This document shows positions 18,235 to 26,020 of a DNA stretch of 64,000 bases, piece by piece. Every line of letters begins with the position of its first letter. Position 1 is the stretch's first letter. A program made the translations under genes and the position numbers. The DNA lies in NCBI GenBank assembly GCA_910587255.1, contig CAJUKT010000060.1:62001-126000 (forward strand), written 5' to 3'. Under the pieces are notes generated by a model, which saw only the letters and a program-made list of their open reading frames with translations, did not search any database and was not told the origin of the DNA. This stretch comes from an uncultured Oscillospiraceae bacterium. GTDB taxonomy: Bacteria > Bacillota > Clostridia > Oscillospirales > Oscillospiraceae.

Positions 18235-21030
18235 CTACTTCCTGTTCTTTCGGGCGGCCCGCTTGATCTTGATCTCCCGTTTCACCATATTGGGCAGGAT
18301 CGCCTTCATCTTGTCCTCGCTCTTAATCATGGTGGAGCACTCCGGCCGCTCCCTGTGGAGGTGGATGGCGTCAAACTCACAGCGGGTTGTGCACAGCCCG
18401 CAGCCGATGCACTTGTTGGGGTCCACGATGGACGCGCCGCAGCCCAGGCAGCGGGCGGTCTCCGCCTTGACCTGCTCCTCGGTAAAGGTGCGCTTGGCGT
18501 CGCGGAACGACTTCTTCCAGTCAAAGCTGCCGTCCATGCCGGGAATCTGCCGCTGGGCGCTGTCGTACTGCTCCACTTTGATGTTGTTCTTGTCCAGCTC
18601 CACGAAGTACCGGGGGTCCCGGCCGATGGTCATGCTGGTGTCCGGCTGGACAAAGCGGTGGAGGGAGACGGCGGCCTCCTTGCCCGCGGCGATGGCGTCG
18701 ATGGCAAACTTGGGGCCGGTATAAACATCCCCGCCCACAAACACGTCGGGCTGGGCGGTCTGATAGGTCTTGGCATCCGCCTTGGCCCAGCCGCCCCGGG
18801 CCAGCTCCACCCGGCTGCCCTCCAGCAGCTGGCCCCACTCCACGCTCTGGCCGATGGACAGCACCACATGGTCGCAGGGAACGGTGACGGTATCCTGCTC
18901 GTCGTACTGGGGGGCGAAGCGGCCCTGGCTGTCCCACACGCTGGTACAGCGCATGAACACCACCCCGGACACCTTGCCGTTCTCGCTCAGCACCTCCTTG
19001 GGGCCCCAGCCGCACTGGATGGCGATGTCCTCCTCCTCCGCCTCGGCGATCTCCTCCAGGGAGGCGGGCATTTTCTCCCGAGGCTCCAGGCAGTACATGG
19101 CCACGGAATCCGCCCCGCAGCGGTGGGCCGTCTGGGCCGCGTCGATGGCCACATTGCCGCCGCCCACAACAACGCACCTGCCCGGGACCTTCAGGCTCTC
19201 GTCCGCCAGGACCTGGCGCAAGAACTCCACCGCGGAGTACACGCCCTGGGCCGTCTCGCCGGGAATGCCGGGCAGGCGGCCGCGCTGGCAGCCGATGGCG
19301 ATGTAAAACGCCTCATAGCCCTGGGCGCGCAGGTCGTCCAGGGTCAGGTCCCGGCCCACCTCCACGCCGCAGCGCAAGTCCACCCCCAGGGCGCGGATCA
19401 CGTCGATCTCCGCGTCCAGCACGTCCTTTTCCAGCTTAAAGCTGGGGATGCCGTAGCGCAGCATACCGCCCAGCTCCTGATTTTTCTCAAACACGGTGGG
19501 CTCGTAGCCCTTGAGGGCCAGGTAGAAGGCGCAGGACAGCCCCGCCGGGCCGCCGCCGATGACGGCGATCTTCTGGGAGAAGGTTCCCTCCACCTTGGGG
19601 ATCACCTTTTCCGGCACAAAGCGGCGCTCAGCGTTCAAATCCTGCTGGGCGATAAACTTCTTCACCTCGTCGATGGCCACAGCCTGGTCGATGGTCCCCC
19701 GGGTGCAGGCGTCCTCGCACCGGCGGTTGCAAACCCGGCCGCACACGGCGGGGAAGGGGTTCTCTTTTTTGATGAGCTCCAGCGCCTCGGTGTACTTCCC
19801 CTGGGCCGCCAGCTTCAGATAGCCCTGGACGGCGATGTGGGCGGGGCAGGCGGTCTTGCAGGGGGCGGTACCCGTCTCGTGGGTGTTGATCCGGTTCTTG
19901 TCCCGGTAGTCCACCGACCACTTCTCCGGGCCCCACTTCACCTCGTCGGGCAGCTCCTGCCGGGGGTACTGGATGGGCGCGCCGTCCTTGGCGCACAGCT
20001 TTTGCCCCAGCTTGGCCGCCCCGGCGGGGCACACCTCCACACAGCCGCCGCAGGCCACGCACTTGTCCTGCTCCACCTTGGCCACATAGGCCGACCGGCT
20101 CATGTTGGGGGTATTGAACAGCTGGGAGGTGCGCAGGGCGTTACACACGTTCACATTGCAGTTGCAGATGGCGAAAATCTTCTGGTCCCCGTCGATGTTG
20201 GTGATCTGGTGGACATAGCCGTTGGCCTCCGCCTTGCGGAAGATCTCCAGGGCCTCCTCCTTGGTGATGTAGCGCCCCCCCTTGTCGGTCTCCACCACGT
20301 AGTCGGCCATGTCGCCCACGGCGATGCACCAGTCGTCGGCGTCGTCGCCGCAGCCCTCGCCCAGCTTGGCCCGGCTCATCCGGCAGGAGCAGGGGGAGGC
20401 GGCGTACTTGCCCTCGTACTTGTCCAGCCAGTGGGAGATATGCTCGATGGAGATGGACTGGCTCTCCATGCCGATGGCCTGCTCCACCGGGATGACGTGC
20501 ATCCCGATGCCCGCCCCGCCGGGGGGCACCATGGGGGTGATTTTCTCCAGGGGCAGGAAAGTCATGCGCTCAAAGAAGGCGGCCACCTCGGGGTGCTCGT
20601 CGATCTGGGCGCGGCGCATATTGAAAAACTCCGCGCTTCCGGGGACGAACATAGGCAGGACATACCGCTTCTCATGGTTGGGGTTCTTGCCGTCCAGGTT
20701 CTCCCAGTGGTACTCGATGAGGCCGATGAGGCTCATCTCGTCCAGCACCTTTTGCAGCTTGTCCGGCTCCATGCCGGTGAGCTTCTGAATCTGCTGGAAG
20801 GTCTTGGGCTTGCGCACCTTCATCTTCATGGCCACGTCGGCCATCTCGTCGGTGACAAGCCCCGCCAGCCCCCAGTACTCCGGGTCCTCCCCGGTGACGC
20901 CGTGGAGCTTGGCGGGCACCCGGTCGGTGATCATCCTGCCCAGCTTGACGATCTTCTCCCGGGGCTGGTCCGTCTTGGGGATCTGAAAGGACAGCCTGCC
21001 CTCGTCCAGGGGGAATTTTGTCTCGCTCAT
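18235..21030 (-). CDS. Large Fe-S flavoprotein: ferredoxin + GltD-like FAD/NAD oxidoreductase
   Basis: A 931-residue cytoplasmic protein. Residues 1-130 look helical with a winged-helix-like stretch (KPKTFQQIQKLTGME). A Cys-rich region holds C214, C216, C227 and C235, then C289, C291 and C296. A ferredoxin motif CVACGGCVEVCP begins at C324. The GltD-type N-terminal cluster domain uses C391, C395, C430, C434, C438 and C442. The FAD site is IGGGPAG at 491-497 and a second Rossmann motif is VVVGGGNVAIDAAQ. A C-terminal ferredoxin starts at C861 (CLGCG...CIGCGLCTTRC). Relatives are NADPH-dependent glutamate-synthase small subunits and NfnB-like proteins. Its place between hypB and hypA suggests electron transfer to or from a nickel enzyme. 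Confidence 0.85.
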   Translation of the reverse strand: MSETKFPLDEGRLSFQIPKTDQPREKIVKLGRMITDRVPAKLHGVTGEDPEYWGLAGLVTDEMADVAMKMKVRKPKTFQQIQKLTGMEPDKLQKVLDEMSLIGLIEYHWENLDGKNPNHEKRYVLPMFVPGSAEFFNMRRAQIDEHPEVAAFFERMTFLPLEKITPMVPPGGAGIGMHVIPVEQAIGMESQSISIEHISHWLDKYEGKYAASPCSCRMSRAKLGEGCGDDADDWCIAVGDMADYVVETDKGGRYITKEEALEIFRKAEANGYVHQITNIDGDQKIFAICNCNVNVCNALRTSQLFNTPNMSRSAYVAKVEQDKCVACGGCVEVCPAGAAKLGQKLCAKDGAPIQYPRQELPDEVKWGPEKWSVDYRDKNRINTHETGTAPCKTACPAHIAVQGYLKLAAQGKYTEALELIKKENPFPAVCGRVCNRRCEDACTRGTIDQAVAIDEVKKFIAQQDLNAERRFVPEKVIPKVEGTFSQKIAVIGGGPAGLSCAFYLALKGYEPTVFEKNQELGGMLRYGIPSFKLEKDVLDAEIDVIRALGVDLRCGVEVGRDLTLDDLRAQGYEAFYIAIGCQRGRLPGIPGETAQGVYSAVEFLRQVLADESLKVPGRCVVVGGGNVAIDAAQTAHRCGADSVAMYCLEPREKMPASLEEIAEAEEEDIAIQCGWGPKEVLSENGKVSGVVFMRCTSVWDSQGRFAPQYDEQDTVTVPCDHVVLSIGQSVEWGQLLEGSRVELARGGWAKADAKTYQTAQPDVFVGGDVYTGPKFAIDAIAAGKEAAVSLHRFVQPDTSMTIGRDPRYFVELDKNNIKVEQYDSAQRQIPGMDGSFDWKKSFRDAKRTFTEEQVKAETARCLGCGASIVDPNKCIGCGLCTTRCEFDAIHLHRERPECSTMIKSEDKMKAILPNMVKREIKIKRAARKNRK

Positions 21031-21061
21031 GTCTTTTCTCCTCTCTCTTTCATCAAGGTGC

Positions 21062-21733
21062 TCAGCCTCTCCAGGCTTGAACCTGCTCCCGCAGCCAAGC
21101 GGCCCAGACCTCCACCCCCTGGCCGGTCTTGGCGCAGATGGGGATCACCACTGCGTCCGGGTTGCGCATTTTGATGTGCTCCCGGCACTTTTCCAGGTCA
21201 AAGTCAAAGTATGGGGCCACGTCCATCTTATTGATGAGCACCACGTCGCAGACCTGGAACATCAGGGGGTACTTCAGCGGCTTGTCGTCCCCCTCGGGCA
21301 CCGAGAGGATGGCCGCATTTTTCACCGCCCCCGTGTCGAACTCCGCGGGGCACACCAGATTGCCCACATTCTCCAAAACAGCCAGTTCCACACCGCCGCC
21401 GTCCAGCAGCTCATCCAGCCCCTGGCGGGTCATGTCGGCGTCCAGGTGGCACATGCCCCCGGTGTGGAGCTGGATGGACCTCACCCCCGCCGCCGCCATG
21501 GCCCGGGCGTCCACATCGGAGTCGATATCCGCCTCCATCACGCCGATGTTCATCTCGTCCTTCAACAGCTCCGCCGTCCGCCGCAGGGTGGTGGTTTTGC
21601 CCGAGCCGGGGGAGCTCATGAGGTTGAGCAGAAAAACGCCCCGCTCCTTCAGCTCCCGGCGCAGCTGGGCCGCCCGCCTGTCGTTATCGGCGAACACGCT
21701 CTGCTTCACCTCAATTATGCGAACCGGGTTCAT
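21062..21733 (-). CDS. hypB: HypB GTPase, nickel insertion
   Basis: A 223-residue GTPase. The ATG at 21733 (MNPVRIIEV) is preferred because AGGAGAGG lies just upstream. An in-frame extension further upstream would run through the promoter. Walker A SPGSGKTT is at 41-48, followed by ADIDSDVDA, the metal-site region HTGGMCHLDADM, ENVGNLVCP and the guanine-specificity motif INKMD. It lacks the N-terminal His-rich nickel-storage stretch of some HypB proteins. It couples GTP hydrolysis to nickel transfer with HypA. It is the first gene of the operon. Confidence 0.92.
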   Translation of the reverse strand: MNPVRIIEVKQSVFADNDRRAAQLRRELKERGVFLLNLMSSPGSGKTTTLRRTAELLKDEMNIGVMEADIDSDVDARAMAAAGVRSIQLHTGGMCHLDADMTRQGLDELLDGGGVELAVLENVGNLVCPAEFDTGAVKNAAILSVPEGDDKPLKYPLMFQVCDVVLINKMDVAPYFDFDLEKCREHIKMRNPDAVVIPICAKTGQGVEVWAAWLREQVQAWRG

Positions 21734-21753
21734 GCCGCATCCTCTCCTTTCTC

Positions 21754-21764
21754 TGGTTCGACCA
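21754..21764. promoter_or_regulatory. Predicted GntR/FadR-type operator at hypB
   Basis: The site TGGTTCGACCA fits TGGTnnnACCA, the half-site pattern of FadR-subfamily GntR regulators (PdhR, LldR, FadR). It extends to the 15-bp palindrome TCTGGTTCGACCAGA. It lies 12 bases downstream of the hypB -10 box, over the expected transcription start, where binding would block transcription. Confidence 0.65.
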
Positions 21765-21776
21765 GATAGCATCATA

Positions 21777-21805
21777 ATTTTACCATTTCCCCGTCTTTGC
21801 GTCAA
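21777..21805 (-). promoter_or_regulatory. Sigma-A-type promoter of the hypB operon
   Basis: On the minus strand TTGACG and TAAAAT are separated by exactly 17 bases. The boxes are at 21800-21805 and 21777-21782 on the plus strand. Confidence 0.7.
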
Positions 21806-21855
21806 CTGCCCGGAAATCTTTCCATATTTTCAGCTTTATTCACAGTTTTTCCCCC

Positions 21856-21884
21856 TTGCTTTTGTAGGTCTTGTATGATAAACT
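21856..21884 (+). promoter_or_regulatory. Sigma-A-type promoter of the gntR gene
   Basis: TTGCTT (21856-21861) and TAAACT (21879-21884) are separated by 17 bases. The second TGGTnnnACCA site begins 15 bases past the -10 box, which predicts autoregulation. Confidence 0.55.
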
Positions 21885-21898
21885 TTTCTTCTGAACTG

Positions 21899-21909
21899 TG
21901 GTATGACCA
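21899..21909. promoter_or_regulatory. Predicted GntR/FadR-type operator at gntR
   Basis: TGGTATGACCA fits TGGTnnnACCA. It lies 20 bases before the regulator's ATG. The other copy lies 20 bases before the hypB ATG. Confidence 0.65.
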
Positions 21910-21929
21910 GAACCAGAGGAGGTTTTCAC

Positions 21930-22640
21930 ATGGAATTTGCCAAGCTGTCCGCCCCCAGCCTGAAGGACCTGTTTGTACAGCAGCTCCAGGGTATGATCCT
22001 GTCCGGGGCGCTGCCTGTGGGCACCCAGCTGCCCCCGGAGCGGGTGCTGGCCGAGCAGATGCAGGTGAGCCGCACAGTGGTAAACAGCGGCCTTGCCGAA
22101 CTGTCCGGCCAGGGGTTTTTGGAGGTCCGCCCCCGGCAGGGCACCTGCGTGGCCGACTACCGCCGCCGGGGGAATTTGAGCACCCTCATCGCCATCATGC
22201 AGTACAAGGGCGGCGCGCTGGGAAAGGAGGAGATCCGCTCCATTCTGGAGGTGCGCCGGGCCCTGGAGCATCTGGCGGCGGAGCGGGCCATCCTGTACGC
22301 CTCCGACCAGGCGCTGGACCTGCTGGGGGAGCATCTGGAGCGGATGGCGGCCGCCTCTGCCCCCGGTGAGGCGGCGGAGGCCGCCTTTGCCTTTCAGCAC
22401 GAGCTGGCCCTGGTGGGAGGGAACAGCATTGTGCCGCTGATCTACTACTCCTTCAAGCCGCCGGTGATCGCCCTGTGGGTGCGCTTCTGCACCCTGTACG
22501 GCATCCCCGCCCTGGTGCGCAACACCCAGACCCTGTACTCCCTCCTCCGCGCCCGGGACGCCCAGGGGGCCTCCCGCTGGATCGACGCCTACCTGGAACA
22601 GGCCATCAGCGGCGGCCAGCAGATTTACCAGCCCCGCTAA
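21930..22640 (+). CDS. GntR-family regulator, FadR subfamily
   Basis: A 236-residue protein. The ATG at 21930 follows AGAGGAGG with good spacing. The winged helix-turn-helix is at about 8-75 (LPPERVLAEQMQVSRTVVNS, GFLEVRPRQGTCV), then a helical FCD-type effector domain (ILEVRRALEHLAAERA). The metal-binding His/Asp set of FCD domains is not clearly complete. It is divergent from the hypB operon, and both promoters contain a FadR-type palindrome, so it probably represses both. The effector is unknown; FadR relatives sense small organic acids. Confidence 0.88.
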   Translation: MEFAKLSAPSLKDLFVQQLQGMILSGALPVGTQLPPERVLAEQMQVSRTVVNSGLAELSGQGFLEVRPRQGTCVADYRRRGNLSTLIAIMQYKGGALGKEEIRSILEVRRALEHLAAERAILYASDQALDLLGEHLERMAAASAPGEAAEAAFAFQHELALVGGNSIVPLIYYSFKPPVIALWVRFCTLYGIPALVRNTQTLYSLLRARDAQGASRWIDAYLEQAISGGQQIYQPR

Positions 22641-22649
22641 CGGAAGGTC

Positions 22650-22678
22650 TTGACAAACCGCCCTTTCAATTGTATACT
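22650..22678 (+). promoter_or_regulatory. Sigma-A promoter of bioY
   Basis: TTGACA (22650-22655) and TATACT (22673-22678) are separated by 17 bases, a near-consensus pair. The -10 box lies inside the left arm of the predicted BirA operator. Confidence 0.8.
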
Positions 22679-22702
22679 AATTTTCTATATTTAGTTTACA
22701 AT
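22669..22702. promoter_or_regulatory. Predicted BirA biotin operator
   Basis: The arms ATTGTATACTAA and TTAGTTTACAAT are inverted with a single mismatch and are separated by 10 bases. This matches the known BirA pattern (TTGTAAAC...GTTTACAA) and overlaps the -10 box of bioY. BirA bound to biotinyl-AMP would block the promoter when biotin is ample. Confidence 0.8.
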
Positions 22703-22715
22703 AGGAGGAGTTCCC

Positions 22716-23300
22716 ATGACTGTAAAACCCTTGGCAGGCCCCCGGCAGCTGACGCTGTGCGCGGTGATGGCCGCGGTAATGTGTGTACTGGCCCCCATCT
22801 CCATCCCCATCGGCCCCATCTCCCTCACCGGCGGCACGCTGGCCATCTACCTGGCAGCCTATCTGCTGGGCGGGGCCTGGGGGACGGCGGCCACCCTGGT
22901 TTACCTGCTGCTGGGCTTTGTGGGCCTGCCGGTATTCAGCAACTACATGGGCGGCGCCGAGCGGCTGGCCGGCCCCACAGGGGGCTATCTGGTGGGCTAC
23001 CTGCCCATGGCCTTTATCGCGGGGGCGGTGGTCACCCTGACCCTGGCCCGCTTCCGGGACAGTGCGCCCAGGGGCATGGCCATCGTCCTTGCCTTCCAAT
23101 TCCTGGGGATGGTGCTGGCCACCGCCGTGCTGTACGCCTTCGGCACCGCCTGGTACTGCATCCAGGCCGAAGTGGCCCTGCAAAAGGCGCTGGCAGTCTG
23201 CGTGATCCCCTTTATTCCCTTCGACCTGATTAAGATGGCCTTGGCGCTGGCGGTGGCCGCCCCGGTGCGGCGGCGTCTGGAACGGGCCGGGCTGCTCTGA
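22716..23300 (+). CDS. bioY: BioY biotin transporter (ECF S component)
   Basis: A 194-residue protein with six hydrophobic helices and the BioY signature region (IPIGPISLTGGTLAIYLAAY, GFVGLPVFSN, GPTGGYLVGYL). BioY binds biotin in the membrane and works alone or with a shared energy-coupling module (EcfA/A'/T), which is not in the window. The ATG at 22716 follows AGGAGGAG. It is transcribed alone: a BirA-type promoter precedes it and a terminator follows. Confidence 0.92.
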   Translation: MTVKPLAGPRQLTLCAVMAAVMCVLAPISIPIGPISLTGGTLAIYLAAYLLGGAWGTAATLVYLLLGFVGLPVFSNYMGGAERLAGPTGGYLVGYLPMAFIAGAVVTLTLARFRDSAPRGMAIVLAFQFLGMVLATAVLYAFGTAWYCIQAEVALQKALAVCVIPFIPFDLIKMALALAVAAPVRRRLERAGLL

Positions 23301-23311
23301 GGCGCGGGAAA

Positions 23312-23346
23312 GGGGCCCTCTCCGGCTGTGCCGGAGAGGGCCCCTG
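23312..23346 (+). terminator. Intrinsic terminator of bioY
   Basis: A perfect 14-bp stem (GGGGCCCTCTCCGG / CCGGAGAGGGCCCC) with a CTGTG loop. The following T-run is weak (TGATTTTAT). Confidence 0.7.
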
Positions 23347-23430
23347 ATTTTATCGCTCCGGCACGTTTCCTGCCCCTGATTTCGCCGGAAGGCTGCCTGC
23401 ATTTTTGCCCCGCATTTTGCGGCCCACAGG

Positions 23431-23459
23431 TTGCAATGCCCCCTGGGCTATGCTATAAT
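23431..23459 (+). promoter_or_regulatory. Sigma-A promoter of the SprA-related gene
   Basis: TTGCAA (23431-23436) and TATAAT (23454-23459) are separated by exactly 17 bases, with TG two bases before the -10 box. It lies 45 bases before the start codon. Confidence 0.75.
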
Positions 23460-23503
23460 GAGGGCGGAAGATTTTGCCCCATTTCCATCCATGAGGTGAT
23501 CTT

Positions 23504-24292
23504 ATGATAAACAGTATTTCCGCCATGGGCCCCTGGTCCTCCTACGGCGTCTATGGCGCGTCCTACGCCGGCCGCGCCGCCCAGGCCCAGGGCCCGGATA
23601 AGGCCCAGTCCGTCCAGCGCTCCTCCGCGGTGTGGACCGCCCGCAGGGCCGCACAGCCCGATACCCCCGTCCAGCCTGTCACCCCCGCCAAGGCGGTGGG
23701 CAGCAGCGAGATGAAGCCCGGCCAGTTCTCCCTGAACGTCCGGGAGGGCGCCGACCCGGTGGAGATGGCGGTGCGTATGCGCATCAGGTATGCGGGGGAC
23801 GGCCCCGCCGGGCAGGGCGCCGCCGCCCAGGCAGCCGATGCGGACAAGGCCAAGGCCCCGGAGTTGGCCGGCCTCAAGGGCACCGATGCCCAGCAGGCGG
23901 TGGACCCCTCCGCCATCGAGGCCAAGAGCGCCCAGGAGGTCATGGAGGAGGGCGAGTGCCAGACCTGTAAGGAGCGCACCTACCAGGACGGCTCCGACGA
24001 TCCCGGCGTGTCCTTCAAAACCCCCACCAACATCGCCCCCGAGCAGGTGGCCTCCGCCGTGCGGGGACATGAAAACGAGCATGTGGTCCGGGAGCAGGCC
24101 AAGGCCCGCCAGGAGGACCGGAAGGTGGTCAGCCAGTCCGTCACCTATCACACCGCCATCTGTCCTGAGTGCGGCAAAGCCTACGTCTCCGGCGGCACCA
24201 CCCGCACCGTCACCAAGGCCAACAGCGGCCAGCAGGCGGATCAGCAGACCGGGCGGCAGGACCCCCGCGTCCCCTTCTCCGCCGTGGCGTGA
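23504..24292 (+). CDS. SprA-related protein, putative metal-dependent peptidase
   Basis: A 262-residue protein, with the ATG at 23504 after GAGGTGAT. The first 140 residues are Ala/Pro/Gln-rich and probably disordered. The conserved part begins with a Cys pair, C152/C155 (CQTCKERTY), then DGSDDPGVSFKTPT and the HExxH-form motif HENEH at 189-193, then a second Cys pair C220/C223 (CPEC). This is the layout of the SprA-related family (PF12118). HENEH suggests a zinc peptidase-like site, but activity is unproven. There is no signal peptide. It stands alone between a strong promoter and a strong terminator. Confidence 0.8.
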   Translation: MINSISAMGPWSSYGVYGASYAGRAAQAQGPDKAQSVQRSSAVWTARRAAQPDTPVQPVTPAKAVGSSEMKPGQFSLNVREGADPVEMAVRMRIRYAGDGPAGQGAAAQAADADKAKAPELAGLKGTDAQQAVDPSAIEAKSAQEVMEEGECQTCKERTYQDGSDDPGVSFKTPTNIAPEQVASAVRGHENEHVVREQAKARQEDRKVVSQSVTYHTAICPECGKAYVSGGTTRTVTKANSGQQADQQTGRQDPRVPFSAVA

Positions 24293-24300
24293 GCAGCACA

Positions 24301-24335
24301 AAAAAGAGCTTCGGGAAATTCCCGAAGCTCTTTTT
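24301..24335. terminator. Bidirectional intrinsic terminator
   Basis: A perfect 15-bp stem (AAAAAGAGCTTCGGG / CCCGAAGCTCTTTTT) with an AAATT loop. It lies between the convergent SprA-related and MATE genes and abuts the MATE stop codon. Confidence 0.9.
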
Positions 24336-25736
24336 TTATGCTCTGGCAGCCTTTTTCAGCACCCGCCGGGAGATGGTTTCCAGCGAGGCGGTGGGGTTGC
24401 TCCGCCGCAGCCGGGCAATGCAGCCCAGACAGGCGGGGATGAGGAACGCATCCGCGCAGATCCACGCCGCCGGGGAGGCAAAGCAGGCGGCGGTGTAGCC
24501 CATACCAGGCACGAAGAACCAGCCCACCACAGTACGGGCGATCATCTCCAGCACCCCCGCCAGAATGGCAAAGACGCTGAAGCCCATGCCCTGAATGGAG
24601 AAACGCAAAATGTTCACCAGGGCCAGGGGGAAGAAAAACGCGGTCTGGAGGATGATATACTGGCAGGTCAGGCTCAGCAGCAGCCCCAGCTGGGGATCGG
24701 AGGAGCTGAGGAACAGCATGGCGCACTGCGGGGCGAAGAGAAGCATCCCGCCCAGGGCGATGGCGGAGTAGCCCGCCCCCAGCACAGAGCAGGAGCGCAC
24801 CCCCTGGGGCAGGCGGTCAAGCTGCCCCGCGCCCGCATTCTGGCCGCAGTAGGTGGCCATGGCGGCCCCCATGGCGTCAAAGGGGCAGGCCAGCAGCTGA
24901 TACACCTTGCCGGCGGTGGCCACGGCGGTCACGTAGACGCTGCCCAGGCCGTTTACGGCGGTCTGCATCACGATGGAGCCGATGGCGGTGATGGAGTATT
25001 GCAAGCCCATGGGCAGGCCCATGGCGCAAAGGGACTTGCAGGCGTCGGCGTCAAGCCGCCCCTCCTCCCGGGTAATTCGGAGAATGGGAAACCGCTTCAC
25101 CATATACACCAGGCACGCCACGCCGGACACCGCCTGGGACACCACCGTGGCAATGCCGGCCCCGGCCACGCCCCAGTCCAGCAGCAAAATGAAGCCCAGG
25201 TCCAGCACAATATTCAGCCCGGCAGACAGCGCCAGGAAGTACACCGGGGTCCGGCTGTCCCCCAGGGCGCGGATGATAGACGCCAGCAGGTTATACAGGA
25301 ATACCACAGGAATGCCCATGAAGATGACGAAGATATAGGCGTTGGCATCCCAAAAGAGGTCGGCCGGGGTGTCCATGGCGATCAGGATATCCCGGCAGAG
25401 GATGCCGGTGCCCACGGTGAGCACCAGGGCAATGACGGCGGACAGGTAGGCGGCGTTGGCCACATACCGGCGCATCTGGGGGTAGTCCTTGGCGCCCATC
25501 CGCTGCGCCACGGGGATGGCGAAGCCGGAGCACACCCCCAGGCAGAATCCGATGACGAAAAAGTTGATGGAGCCGGTGGAGCCCACCGCCCCCAGGGCCT
25601 GGGAGCCCAGCAGCTTGCCCACGATCATGGCGTCCACCATGTTATAGAGCTGCTGGAACAGCAGCCCCAGCAGGGTGGGTACCGTAAAGCCCAGGATCAG
25701 CCGCATGGGGCTGCCCGAGGTAAGGTCTTTAGTCAT
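24336..25736 (-). CDS. MATE-family multidrug/cation efflux protein
   Basis: A 466-residue protein with 12 hydrophobic helices in two homologous halves, the standard MATE length. The start is the ATG at 25736, preceded by AAAGGAGG. The family patterns are visible near the N-terminus (LTSGSPMRLILGFTVPTLLG, LYNMVDAMIVGKLLG). It resembles the NorM/DinF-like group that exports drugs or cationic compounds in exchange for Na+ or H+. The substrate is unknown. It is transcribed alone from a promoter at 25815-25842. Confidence 0.92.
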   Translation of the reverse strand: MTKDLTSGSPMRLILGFTVPTLLGLLFQQLYNMVDAMIVGKLLGSQALGAVGSTGSINFFVIGFCLGVCSGFAIPVAQRMGAKDYPQMRRYVANAAYLSAVIALVLTVGTGILCRDILIAMDTPADLFWDANAYIFVIFMGIPVVFLYNLLASIIRALGDSRTPVYFLALSAGLNIVLDLGFILLLDWGVAGAGIATVVSQAVSGVACLVYMVKRFPILRITREEGRLDADACKSLCAMGLPMGLQYSITAIGSIVMQTAVNGLGSVYVTAVATAGKVYQLLACPFDAMGAAMATYCGQNAGAGQLDRLPQGVRSCSVLGAGYSAIALGGMLLFAPQCAMLFLSSSDPQLGLLLSLTCQYIILQTAFFFPLALVNILRFSIQGMGFSVFAILAGVLEMIARTVVGWFFVPGMGYTAACFASPAAWICADAFLIPACLGCIARLRRSNPTASLETISRRVLKKAARA

Positions 25737-25814
25737 AATTGATTGCCTCCTTTCCAAAGGCCGGTTCACATAATATTGCCTCCCTGGAGCTCCTCAGGCC
25801 CCAGCTTTCGCACT

Positions 25815-25842
25815 ATTATAGACGCTTCCCCCAGGAATACAA
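25815..25842 (-). promoter_or_regulatory. Sigma-A promoter of the MATE gene
   Basis: On the minus strand TTGTAT and TATAAT are separated by 16 bases, about 80 bases before the start codon. The rest of the 284-base gap between MATE and the PilZ gene is AT-rich and shows only the terminator at 25964. Confidence 0.6.
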
Positions 25843-25963
25843 GAGGTTTTTTCCACAATATTTCCTTTCGTTTTTTTGCTTATATCGGGAATTTACCAGT
25901 CATGAAATCTTAAATAGTATAAATTTTCTCCTTTCGCCGATCAACCTTTGTTGAAAACGACGA

Positions 25964-25999
25964 GACCCCCGCGCTTTCCTCTGGGAAGGCGCGGGGGTC
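25964..25999 (-). terminator. Intrinsic terminator after the second PilZ gene
   Basis: A GC-rich stem of about 16 bp with one G-T pair (GACCCCCGCGCTTTCC / GGAAGGCGCGGGGGTC) and a TCTG loop, followed on the minus strand by TCGTCGTTTTC. It ends the long minus-strand surface cluster. Confidence 0.75.
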
Positions 26000-26020
26000 T
26001 TGCTCTCCAAATGTCCGGGC

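Noticed and set aside
17974..21174. Long open frame on the plus strand (over 1000 codons) opposite the hyp operon
   Set aside because: It is antisense to well-conserved hypA, flavoprotein and hypB genes, is full of His/Gly/Leu/Val typical of GC-rich shadow frames, and has no ribosome site.
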